Of a stretch of DNA of 64,000 nt, positions 39,840-48,569 are shown one piece after another (positions within the stretch are counted from its first letter, which is position 1; each line of letters opens with the position of its first letter). Source of the DNA: Streptomyces sp. NBC_01231 (GTDB lineage Bacteria > Actinomycetota > Actinomycetes > Streptomycetales > Streptomycetaceae); the NCBI GenBank assembly GCA_035999765.1, contig CP108521.1:3782001-3846000 (forward strand), written 5' to 3'. The notes beneath the pieces were generated by a model, which did no database searches, was not told the DNA's origin, and was given only the letters and a program-made list of their open reading frames with translations. A program made the translations under genes and the position numbers.

Positions 39840-42800
39840 TCAGCCGCCGTGCTCTTCCAGAGCTTTGGTGAGGTGCCGCGCGATGACCTCGACATGGGGC
39901 GGGTCGATGAGCGACAGGTGATCGCCCGGGACGGGTACGACCTCCAGCGACGGGCACAACGGAGCCCATCCGAGGTCGGCCTCGCTGCGCACGTAGCGCG
40001 GGTCGAGAGCCGTGGTCAGCGCCTGGGACTCCTGGGCGCGGTAGAGCACGACGTGGCCCGGATACGGCTGGGGCCGGTATCGCTCTCCCACGCGCGCGTC
40101 GACGTAGGACGTTCGCTGGTGCTCCATGATGCCGGGGCTCATGTCGAGGCCGGCTTCGGCGACGCGCCGCATGACCACGTCGATCTGCTGCTCGTCGGGC
40201 GTGGCGGCCAGTTCCTCGTAGGACAGGTCGAGTCGGCGTCCGTACGTCTTCTCGATGTACTCGGCGAAGCGACCGAACCGTTCGACGAGCATCTCCTTGG
40301 ATTCCAGCCCCGGGAGGGCCGCCGGGAGGATGGTGTCGACGAGTCCGAGGAAGCCCACGGCCCTGCCCGTCTCGCGGAGCCGGCGGGCGACCTCGTAGGC
40401 GAGACAGCCGCCGAAGGACCAGCCCAGCAGGTGGTACGGCCCCTGTGGCTGGAGCTTCTGGAGGAGACCGAGGTAGTGGGCGGCCTTCTCCTCCAACGTC
40501 CCCAGGGAGTCCACGCGGTCGAATCCGTACACGTTGTGTGTGGGGGGAAGCAGGTGGACGAGTGGCCGGTAGACCGAGGTCGGCCCGCCCGCGGGGTGGA
40601 AGGTGAACAGGGCGGGGCGGTGGGCGCCGGGCTCGACGTCGCGGAGCACACGAAGGACGGACTCGCCTGTTCCGTTCACCACGGGCCGGATCAGGTCCGC
40701 GAGGGTGGCGACGGTGGAGTGGGCGAGAACATGCTCCGCGGTGAGGCCCGGGGCGGTGGCATCCAGGCGTCGGCGGATGCCCTCCACCAGGGCATGGGCG
40801 GTGCGCCGGTCACCACCCGCGGCGACGAAGTCCTCGTTGACGTCGTGCGGCGGCCTTCCGAGGATCTCGTTCCAGACGCCGGCCACCACGCGTTCCGCGG
40901 CATCGCGAGGGGCCGGCCTGGTCGGCAGTGTCGGGATCGACGACCGGCCACTGACGCGCTCCCGCTCGCTGTCCTTCGGTTGTTCGTCCGCCGTCGCGTC
41001 ACCCGGGTCAGCCCGCACCAGACCCAGGTCGCGCAGTACCGCGTCACCGAGGGCCCGAAGACTGGCACCCCGCAGAAGGAGCGGAGCGGGCAGCGCCACG
41101 GCGAAGTCCTGCTTGGCGGCGTTCTGGATCCGCACGGTCATGAGGGAGTCGAGGCCGAGATCGGTCAGAGGAGCGTTCTCGTCCAGGTCCTGGATTGCGC
41201 ATCCCATGACGGCGGCCGTCCGCTTGACGAGACGTTCGTAGACCTTGGCGGGGGCTGCTTCGCCGAGCGTCTCGATGCCTCCCGGGCCGTCCCATTCGTC
41301 ATCGGGGTGATGACCGCCGCGCAGAACCCCCGCGAAGAACGGGACCGTGTCCAGTCCGGGGAAGGCCTCCAGGACCCGGCGGGCATCCAGATGGACCACG
41401 CCGGTGTGCGCCCTGCCCCGGGTGACGAGTGCCTGGAGGGCGTCCAGTCCTTCGGCCGAGGCGATGGGTTCGAGAGCGAGCGCGGAGTTCACGGCGGGAG
41501 TACGGGGTGCCGCACCCACCTCGGCCCAGGGGCCCCACGCGATGGCGGTCGCCGGCAGGCCGACGGCCCGGCGGCGGTGGGCGTGCGCGTCCAGCCAGGC
41601 GTTGGCCGCGGCGTAGGCAGCCTGTCCGGGGGAGCCGAAGAGCGCGGCGGCGGAGCTGTACGCCAGCCACCAGTCGAGATCGTGCCCCGCGGTGGCCGCC
41701 TCCAGTCGCAGGGCGCCGGTGACCTTCGGTCGGAACACGGCGTGGATGTCGGACGGTTGCAGGTCGGTGACGACGTGGTCGTGGAGCACCGCCGCGGCGT
41801 GCGCGACCCCGCACAGCGCGTGTCCTTCGGACACGGCCGCCTCGACCAGACGCGCAGCCACACCGGGCTGGGCGACATCTCCCCGCACCATGGCGACGGA
41901 GGTGCCGAACTCGCCGAGTTCGGTGAGGGCGGCCTGGGTCTCGGGGCCCGGGGCACGGCGGCCGTTCACGACGATGCGGCCCGCGCCCTGCTCGGCCAGC
42001 CGTCGCGCGGTCGCCAGGCCGAGGCCGGACAGTCCGCCCGTCACGATGTAGGCGCCGTCGGGACGCGCGAAGGGCACTCTGGCGGACGCGTCATCCGGGT
42101 CCGCGGCCGCCAGTCGGGCAACGAAGCGGGTCCCTCCGCGCCAGGCGACCTCGTCGGCCTCGCCGTCGGAGAGCAGTTCCTGGACCAGGTCGTCGACGAG
42201 GCCGGGTTGCGGGTCGACGTCCACCAGAGTGGCGCGCAGAGCGGGATGTTCCAGGGCCAGTACGCGCACGAGCCCGCGAAGAGCGGCCAGATCGGGGTTC
42301 CCGGTCTCTCCGGGTACGACTGACCGGGCCCGCTCGGTCACGAGCCACAGTCGGGGAACCGACAAGGGCCGCGGGTCCGAGGCCAGACGACGGGCGACGT
42401 CCGCGGCGGCGTGCAGCCCTCGACACGTTCCGGGCGGTTCGGAATCCTCCGTCAGAAGCATGACCAGGGCGGCCCGCCCGTCGTGTGTCTCTTCGCGCCA
42501 GGTGTCCAGCAGGCCGTCGAAGGAACCGTCCCGGCTGTGCGCGACCGCCACCTCGACGCCTTGTTCCCGCAGTGCCGACCTGAGGGGAGCGGCACAGGGG
42601 TTCCTGGTGCCGTCGGGCTCGTCCGTGACCAGGAGGACGTGGGTCGGTGGGGAGGAGATGGAGACGGGGGCTTTATCCCACGCGATCTCGTAGGTCGTCT
42701 CAGCGAGCGGCTGCGGGACCTCCCCCGGTTCTACGGCCCTCAACTGCGTCTGGTGAGCCACGATCAGCTCCCGTCCCCCGGCGTCCTCCGCGTGGATGTC

Positions 42801-45800
42801 CCACATGCCGCCGTGGGGTGATCCGCCGGGGGCGTCGTCGCCGGTGGCCGGTTCGCCGGTACGCGGCAGGCACTGGACCCGGCATTCGGCATGGGCGGGA
42901 ACCCGCAGCCGTACCTGAAGGGACCGTACGGCGACCGGAACGTCTTCCGTGGCGGGCGGTGCGGGGTCCGCCTTTGACGGCTCGCCGTCCGCACGGTCCC
43001 GACGGGCCGGTGCGTGCAGAACGGCGTGAAGGAGCTTTCCGTGTCGATGATCCGGTGCGTGGTCCTCGGCAGCGGGGACGGGGAAGCCGACCTCGAAGGG
43101 AACGGCCCCTCCCGGGTCACGACGCGTCAACGCGTCCGGTTTGGTGAGAACGCGGGCCGAGGCATGGCACAGCCAGGCGCCGGAGGGGGATCGTGAGTGG
43201 ATGCCGACGGTTGCCTGATCGCGTCCCTCCGGCTCCCAGACGGTCGTGACAGGCGTCCTGGCGGAGATCGGCAGCCACTGATGAACCGCCAGGTCCTCGA
43301 TGCGTACCGCCTCGGTGGCCGTGGAACTCGTGGCGGTCGCCGCGGCGATCACGAGTTCCGCGCAGGCCGGCAGCGACAGAACGGGTCTGCCGTGCAGCGT
43401 GGCCGGCTGCTGGTTCCAGCCGTCGGTGCCGATGTCCCCGTGCCACAGGACACGGTCCGTGCCGGGATCCTCCACCCGCGCTCCCAGCAGCACGTGGCCG
43501 CCCGCGGGGGACGGCCGCCTCGGCCGGCTGCCGCGACGGAACCAGTGCGGGACATGACGCCAGGGAGGGCTCGGCACGGTCAACCGCTCGCCGTCCGGCC
43601 ACAGTTGTGGGGCCAGGCCTTCCACTCCGGCCAGGTGGAGCTCCGCGAGCGCGGTGCGCAGATGCACGCTTTCGTCACTGTCGCGACGCCCCGTCGCGAG
43701 CACGCGGCCTCGTCCCGGTGCCGCCTCGTCGAGGGTCTCGGTGATCGGGACGACGGCGATGGGGTGCGGTGAGATCTCCAGGAAGAGATCGTGGCCGTCG
43801 GCCGCGGCGGCTGCCACCGCCTGCTGGAAGCGAACGGGGCGGCGGGCGTTGGCGGCCCAGTAGTCCGCGTCCGCGTGGATGTCGACGCGCGGGTCGTCGA
43901 GGACCGTCCCGTACCAGGGGATGGTCGCGACGCGTGGGCTGATGCCGTTGAGGGCGTCACGCAGCGCCGGAAGGACGGGATCGACCGCCGGTGAATGTCC
44001 GGCGCCACTGACGGGGAGGAGGCGGGCGAGTCGCCCCTGCGCCTCGACTTCCTCGACGATACGGGCGATCGGTTCGCCGGGACCGGTGACGGTGCACCGT
44101 TGCGGCGAGGCGTACACCGCGATGCTGACCTCCGGACTGCGGCCGAAGACCTTCGCGCGGGCTTCCTCCGGCAGTTCCACGGCGGCCATGGCGCCGGCCT
44201 GCTCCTGGTCGATGGTCGCGAGCCGGGTGGACCGGGCGAGGATCACTCGTAGGCCGTCGCGGGTGTCGAGAGCGCCGGTGACCACGGCCGCGGTCACTTC
44301 TCCCATCGAGTGTCCGATGACGGCGGCGGGTTCGACTCCGTAGGCGCGCAAGGTGTGGGCCAGGGCGAGTTGCAGGCCGAAGAGGAGCGGCTGGGTTCGG
44401 TCGACGCTCGTGCCCTGGTCCGTGCGGCAGAGCAGGTCCGTCAGACAGACGCCCGTCTCCGCCTCGAAGACGGGGTCCAGTTCGCCTACGGAAGCGGCGA
44501 AGACGGGATCCTCGCGCAGCAGCCGGCGGCCCATCCCGTTCCACTGGGAGCCGTAACCGGAGAAGACGAGAACGGGTCGGCGCGGGGTCTTCTGGTCCGC
44601 GTCGGAGGCCGGTTCCGTCCGTGGGGGCACGACGCACGTCGGGGATTCGCCCTTGGCGAGCGCTGCGAGTGCCGCGGTGAGGTCGTGCGGCCCTCGGCCG
44701 ACGACGGCGGCGCTTGCCGGGCCGCGGCGTTGGTGTGCCAGCGTGTGGCAGACGTCGGCGAGCGGGAGAGCACCGCCCTGCGCGTGCAGCCAACGGGCGA
44801 GACCGGTGGCTGCGTCGCCGATCCGGTCCTGTGAGCGTGCCGTGACCATCAGGATGTGCGGGGCACCCTCGGCGGTCTGCTCCCGCGTGCCGTTGCTGCC
44901 CCGATGACCGTGCAGGGGCGCCTCGGCGGGCGACGGGGCGGGCTGGGGCGCCCGCTCCAGGATGGCGTGGGCGTTGGTGCCCCCGAAACCGAAGGCCGAC
45001 ACACCCGCCAGGGCGGGGCGCCCGTGTTCGGTCGGCCAGGGAGTCGGCTCGGCGACGACGCGCAGGCCCAGCTCCGTGAAGTCGATGTGCGGGTTGGCGC
45101 TGCGGAAGTGGAGGCTGGCGGGCAGCTCCGCGTGGTGGAGCGAGATCACCGTCTTGATCAGACCGACGATGCCCGCCGCACCCTCAAGGTGCCCCAGATT
45201 GCTCTTGACCGAGCCGATCAGCAGCGGTCGGTCGGCCGGGCGGCCACGGCCCAGGACGGCGCCCAGGGCTCCCGCCTCGATGGGGTCGCCCAGCAGCGTT
45301 CCGGTGCCGTGGGCCTCGACATAGCCGATGTCCGCCGCGTCCGTGCCCGCGTCACGCAGGGCGCTGCGCAGCAGTGCCTCCTGGGCGATCGGGTTGGGTG
45401 CCGTGAGCCCGGCCGAGCGGCCGTCCGAGTTGACCGCCGTTCCGCGGACGACGGCCAGGATCCGGTCGCCGTCGCGCTGCGCGTCGGTGAGCCGTTTGAG
45501 GACGACGACGCCGCATCCCTCCCCGCGCACGATGCCGTCGGCCCTCGCGTCGAACGGCTTGCACCTGCCGTCCGGTGCCAACGCGCCGACCTGGTCGAAG
45601 TTGGCGGTGATGGCGGGCGAGAGCAGCACGTTGACCCCGGCGGCCAGCGCCGTGTCGCATTCACCGTCGCGGAGACTGCGGCACGCCTGGTGCACGGCGA
45701 CCAGGGACGAGGAACAGGCGGTGTCGATCGTCATGCTGGGGCCGCGGAGGTCGAACAGGTAGGACATGCGGTTCGCGGCGATGCTGCCCGCCGCCCCGCT

Positions 45801-46604
45801 GCTCGTCCACGGCGTGACCCCCGGCAGGTCCGCGGTGGTCAGATGCCCGTACTCGAGCGCGCTGAGACCGACGAACACGCCGGTCGCGGTGCCTTGGAGG
45901 GCCACGAGCGGAATTCCCGCGTGATCGAGGGCCTCGCATCCCACTTCGAGAAGGAGTCTTTGCTGAGGGTCCATGACGTCGGCTTCGCCGGGCGTGATCC
46001 CGAAGAAGTCCGCGTCGAAGCCCTCGATGTCATCCAGGAAGGCTCCCCAGCGCGTGGTACGTGCCAGCACTTCCGCGGTCCGCGGCGTCCCGTCGTCGAA
46101 CAACTGCCAGCGTTCGTGCGGGACCTGACCCACCGCGTCCGTACCGGCGAGCAGTGCCTCCCAGAGGGCGTCGGGCCCGTTGATGCCGCCGGGGAGACGG
46201 CATCCGACACCGACCACCGCGACCGCGTCGGCGCCGGTGCGGTCCGTGCCCCTGTCCGGGGTGCGGGTGCTCCGTTCGCGCGGGTTTCCCGGTGCCAGGC
46301 TGCGGACCAGTTGCTCGATGCTGGGGTTCTCCCACACCAAGGTGGCGGGCAGTGTCCTGTCGAGCAGCTGTTCCAGCCGTCCACTGAGACCGACCGCGTC
46401 ACGCGAGGTCAGTCCGTACTCGGTCAGCGGACGTTCGCCGTCGAGTTCGTCGCCGGGTACACCGCACAGGTCCGCGACCAGATGGCGCAGCATGGAGCGA
46501 AGCTCGGCCGTCGTCGGCGCCTCGGTGCCCGGGGCCCCTGGTGGAGGTGCGTGCTCCGCGCTGGTGGGCTGGGAACCCGCTTCCCCTCCGTGTGCGGTGC
46601 TCAT
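39840..46604 (-). CDS. Type I polyketide synthase, Pks13-like (ACP-KS-AT-DH*-KR-ACP-ACP*-TE)
   Basis: 2254 residues from the ATG at 46604. Domains in order: N-terminal ACP (EYGLTSRDAV, Ser at ~67); KS ~125-550 with C297 in DTACSSSL, H432 in EAHGTGT and H472 in KSNLGHLEG; AT ~675-985 with GHSMGE (S766) and an unusual SGAGHSP specificity motif; a weak dehydratase-like region ~1025-1300 whose first motif (LHGRPVLSLPA) is not canonical; KR ~1510-1680 with VTGGLSGLG and AAYAAAN; ACP with LGLDSLM (~1816); a second carrier fold reading AAGGDRRTA (~1930), where the phosphopantetheine serine is replaced by Arg; and TE with GWSFGG (~2060). No ER. The N-terminal ACP is probably loaded by the FAAL encoded just upstream (ATGA overlap), as FadD32 loads Pks13. 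Product likely a condensed or branched lipid. Confidence 0.92.
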   Translation of the reverse strand: MSTAHGGEAGSQPTSAEHAPPPGAPGTEAPTTAELRSMLRHLVADLCGVPGDELDGERPLTEYGLTSRDAVGLSGRLEQLLDRTLPATLVWENPSIEQLVRSLAPGNPRERSTRTPDRGTDRTGADAVAVVGVGCRLPGGINGPDALWEALLAGTDAVGQVPHERWQLFDDGTPRTAEVLARTTRWGAFLDDIEGFDADFFGITPGEADVMDPQQRLLLEVGCEALDHAGIPLVALQGTATGVFVGLSALEYGHLTTADLPGVTPWTSSGAAGSIAANRMSYLFDLRGPSMTIDTACSSSLVAVHQACRSLRDGECDTALAAGVNVLLSPAITANFDQVGALAPDGRCKPFDARADGIVRGEGCGVVVLKRLTDAQRDGDRILAVVRGTAVNSDGRSAGLTAPNPIAQEALLRSALRDAGTDAADIGYVEAHGTGTLLGDPIEAGALGAVLGRGRPADRPLLIGSVKSNLGHLEGAAGIVGLIKTVISLHHAELPASLHFRSANPHIDFTELGLRVVAEPTPWPTEHGRPALAGVSAFGFGGTNAHAILERAPQPAPSPAEAPLHGHRGSNGTREQTAEGAPHILMVTARSQDRIGDAATGLARWLHAQGGALPLADVCHTLAHQRRGPASAAVVGRGPHDLTAALAALAKGESPTCVVPPRTEPASDADQKTPRRPVLVFSGYGSQWNGMGRRLLREDPVFAASVGELDPVFEAETGVCLTDLLCRTDQGTSVDRTQPLLFGLQLALAHTLRAYGVEPAAVIGHSMGEVTAAVVTGALDTRDGLRVILARSTRLATIDQEQAGAMAAVELPEEARAKVFGRSPEVSIAVYASPQRCTVTGPGEPIARIVEEVEAQGRLARLLPVSGAGHSPAVDPVLPALRDALNGISPRVATIPWYGTVLDDPRVDIHADADYWAANARRPVRFQQAVAAAAADGHDLFLEISPHPIAVVPITETLDEAAPGRGRVLATGRRDSDESVHLRTALAELHLAGVEGLAPQLWPDGERLTVPSPPWRHVPHWFRRGSRPRRPSPAGGHVLLGARVEDPGTDRVLWHGDIGTDGWNQQPATLHGRPVLSLPACAELVIAAATATSSTATEAVRIEDLAVHQWLPISARTPVTTVWEPEGRDQATVGIHSRSPSGAWLCHASARVLTKPDALTRRDPGGAVPFEVGFPVPAAEDHAPDHRHGKLLHAVLHAPARRDRADGEPSKADPAPPATEDVPVAVRSLQVRLRVPAHAECRVQCLPRTGEPATGDDAPGGSPHGGMWDIHAEDAGGRELIVAHQTQLRAVEPGEVPQPLAETTYEIAWDKAPVSISSPPTHVLLVTDEPDGTRNPCAAPLRSALREQGVEVAVAHSRDGSFDGLLDTWREETHDGRAALVMLLTEDSEPPGTCRGLHAAADVARRLASDPRPLSVPRLWLVTERARSVVPGETGNPDLAALRGLVRVLALEHPALRATLVDVDPQPGLVDDLVQELLSDGEADEVAWRGGTRFVARLAAADPDDASARVPFARPDGAYIVTGGLSGLGLATARRLAEQGAGRIVVNGRRAPGPETQAALTELGEFGTSVAMVRGDVAQPGVAARLVEAAVSEGHALCGVAHAAAVLHDHVVTDLQPSDIHAVFRPKVTGALRLEAATAGHDLDWWLAYSSAAALFGSPGQAAYAAANAWLDAHAHRRRAVGLPATAIAWGPWAEVGAAPRTPAVNSALALEPIASAEGLDALQALVTRGRAHTGVVHLDARRVLEAFPGLDTVPFFAGVLRGGHHPDDEWDGPGGIETLGEAAPAKVYERLVKRTAAVMGCAIQDLDENAPLTDLGLDSLMTVRIQNAAKQDFAVALPAPLLLRGASLRALGDAVLRDLGLVRADPGDATADEQPKDSERERVSGRSSIPTLPTRPAPRDAAERVVAGVWNEILGRPPHDVNEDFVAAGGDRRTAHALVEGIRRRLDATAPGLTAEHVLAHSTVATLADLIRPVVNGTGESVLRVLRDVEPGAHRPALFTFHPAGGPTSVYRPLVHLLPPTHNVYGFDRVDSLGTLEEKAAHYLGLLQKLQPQGPYHLLGWSFGGCLAYEVARRLRETGRAVGFLGLVDTILPAALPGLESKEMLVERFGRFAEYIEKTYGRRLDLSYEELAATPDEQQIDVVMRRVAEAGLDMSPGIMEHQRTSYVDARVGERYRPQPYPGHVVLYRAQESQALTTALDPRYVRSEADLGWAPLCPSLEVVPVPGDHLSLIDPPHVEVIARHLTKALEEHGG

Positions 46605-48400
46605 GCCGCGCCAGATCCCTTCCGTGCCGCGTGCTTCGTAGCCGTCCAGGTGCCGTCGAGGTAGCGCGCACGGCAGGCGCTGCGGGCCACTTTGCCGCTG
46701 GTCGTGCGGGGTACGGCGCCGGGTGGGGCGTAGACGAAGTCGTGGACGGCGATGCCGTGCGTGACGGAGACGGCCCGGCGTACGGCTCGGGTCACCTCGT
46801 CGAGACACGTGTGCGGGTCGGTGACGGCGGAGGGGTGCTCGGCGACGACGACAAGCCGTTCGCCCTCGTCGGTGGGCACGGCGAACGCGGCCGTGTGGTG
46901 GCGACGGACGGCGGGGTGTGCGTTGTCCACGGTGAGTTCGATGTCGTGCGGATAGTGGTTGACGCCGTCGACGATCACCAGGTCCTTGATCCGGCCGGTG
47001 ACGTAGAGCTGCTTGTCGTGCCACATCCCCAGGTCGCCCGTGCGCAGCCAACCCTGTGCCCGATCGGCCGGGTCTCCGCTCTCCATGACGGCGCCGAAGC
47101 GCTCCCCGTCCGACGGGCGGCCCCAGTAGCCGCGTCCGATGTTCGGACCCCGCAGCCAGATCTCCCCGACCGTCCCGTCCTCCTGCCGGCGGCCGGTGGC
47201 CGGATCGACGATGGCGGCCTCCTGATCGGCCGGCCGGCCGCAGGCGACCAGGTCGGTGACGGAACCGCCGTCGGCCGGTTCGGCTACGCGCGCGATGCCC
47301 TGCGCCAGCAGGTCCCGGTCGAAGAGGGTGACGGCCGGTTCCTCCCCGGCGGGCGAGGCCGCGACGAACACGGTGGCTTCCGCGAGGCCGTAGGAGGGGC
47401 GCATGGTGGTTCTGCGGATGCCGCACGGCGCGAAGGCCTCGTGGAAGCGCTCGAGTGTCCGCGGGCTGACGGGCTCGCTGCCGTTGATCATCACGGCGAC
47501 CGATCCGAGGGACAGGCCCGTCCGGTCCTCGGGCGGTACTCGCTGGACGCAGTAGTCGTAGGCGAAGTTCGGTGCGGCGGTGAGGGCCCCCTCATGGTGC
47601 GTGAGCAGGCGGAGCCATCGGACCGGTTGCTTGACGAAAGCCAACGGCTCCATGAGGACGGACCGCGTGCGGCCCACGAGCGGCATGACCACACCCAGCA
47701 TCAGACCCATGTCGTGGTACAGCGGAAGCCAGCTCACCACGCAGTGGCGCCCATTGCGCCCACTGCTCACGCCGTACGCCTCCAGCGCCTGCCGCGCGTT
47801 GACGCAGACATTGGCATGAGTGATCTCCACCCCGGACGGCATCCTCGTCGATCCGGACGTGTACTGGAGGTAGGCGCAGTCCTCGGGCTGCGGTTCCGGG
47901 GCCGTCCGAGCCGCCGTATCCGCGGTGGCCGCCGTTCCGGCATTCCGCACGAGGCCCTCGACGCTCTCGACGCGCACCAGGGAAGTAATTCCGTGGCCGG
48001 TGCAGAAATCGGCCACCGCTTCCCGTTGCTCGGGGGCGGAAATGACAAGGGAGGGTGCCGCATCGGCCAGCACGGCCGCCAGTTTCTCGCCGTGGCCGGG
48101 CAGGTCGGGTGGGAAGAGCGGCACGGCGATCGCCCCCGCGCACAGGGAACCCAGGAACGCGACCACGTAGTCGAGGCCCTGCGGTGCGACGACGGCCACC
48201 CGCTCGCCCACCGCACCCGCCCGGCGAAGTCCCGCAGCCACCGCCCGTACCCGTGTGTCCAGCTCGTTCCACGTCAGCTCGACGGAAGTCCCGTCCCTGT
48301 CGGCGTCGAAGTCCACGAAGGTGAACGCCGTTTCATCGGGCGCCTGGCGGGCGGAGAGGGCCAAATGGCGGCTGAGCGTATCGCCCATGGCTGACGACAT
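46601..48400 (-). CDS. Fatty-acyl-AMP ligase (FAAL, FadD32-like)
   Basis: 599 residues. The AMP-binding motif YLQYTSGSTRMPSGVEITHA, SWLPLYHDMGLMLG, MINGSEPVSP and PSYGLAEATVFVAA are those of FAALs rather than CoA ligases; GWLRTGDLG and the C-terminal lysine region (VPRTTSGKVARSACRARYL) are intact. FAALs activate a fatty acid as acyl-AMP and pass it straight to an ACP. The last bases overlap the PKS start (ATGA), and the PKS begins with an ACP, so direct loading is the natural reading. ATG 48400 is used; 48388 is an alternative. Confidence 0.94.
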   Translation of the reverse strand: MSSAMGDTLSRHLALSARQAPDETAFTFVDFDADRDGTSVELTWNELDTRVRAVAAGLRRAGAVGERVAVVAPQGLDYVVAFLGSLCAGAIAVPLFPPDLPGHGEKLAAVLADAAPSLVISAPEQREAVADFCTGHGITSLVRVESVEGLVRNAGTAATADTAARTAPEPQPEDCAYLQYTSGSTRMPSGVEITHANVCVNARQALEAYGVSSGRNGRHCVVSWLPLYHDMGLMLGVVMPLVGRTRSVLMEPLAFVKQPVRWLRLLTHHEGALTAAPNFAYDYCVQRVPPEDRTGLSLGSVAVMINGSEPVSPRTLERFHEAFAPCGIRRTTMRPSYGLAEATVFVAASPAGEEPAVTLFDRDLLAQGIARVAEPADGGSVTDLVACGRPADQEAAIVDPATGRRQEDGTVGEIWLRGPNIGRGYWGRPSDGERFGAVMESGDPADRAQGWLRTGDLGMWHDKQLYVTGRIKDLVIVDGVNHYPHDIELTVDNAHPAVRRHHTAAFAVPTDEGERLVVVAEHPSAVTDPHTCLDEVTRAVRRAVSVTHGIAVHDFVYAPPGAVPRTTSGKVARSACRARYLDGTWTATKHAARKGSGAA

Positions 48401-48569
48401 TGGATCACCGTGCCTTCATTGGGTGCTTCCGTTCGTTCCCGAAATGCCTTAGAGGCCCCTATTCGCGCTATTCGGAGTCAGCGAAACATGAACACATAAT
48501 GTTGATAGATCGACACGCCGGGCTCCTTGTCCGGATACGGTCGTTCGCATCCGCACTGTCAAGGTCGGA
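48401..48569. promoter_or_regulatory. Divergent promoter region
   Basis: 169 bases between the FAAL-PKS operon and the GT-C gene. The patch aatgttgatagatcgac near 48,495-48,515 is AT-rich compared with its surroundings and may hold promoter elements; no clear boxes. Confidence 0.3.

Noticed and set aside
39837..42323. An 828-residue open frame on the plus strand
   Set aside because: Antisense to the PKS gene, which carries intact catalytic motifs in its own frame. The plus-strand frame shows no recognisable domain.
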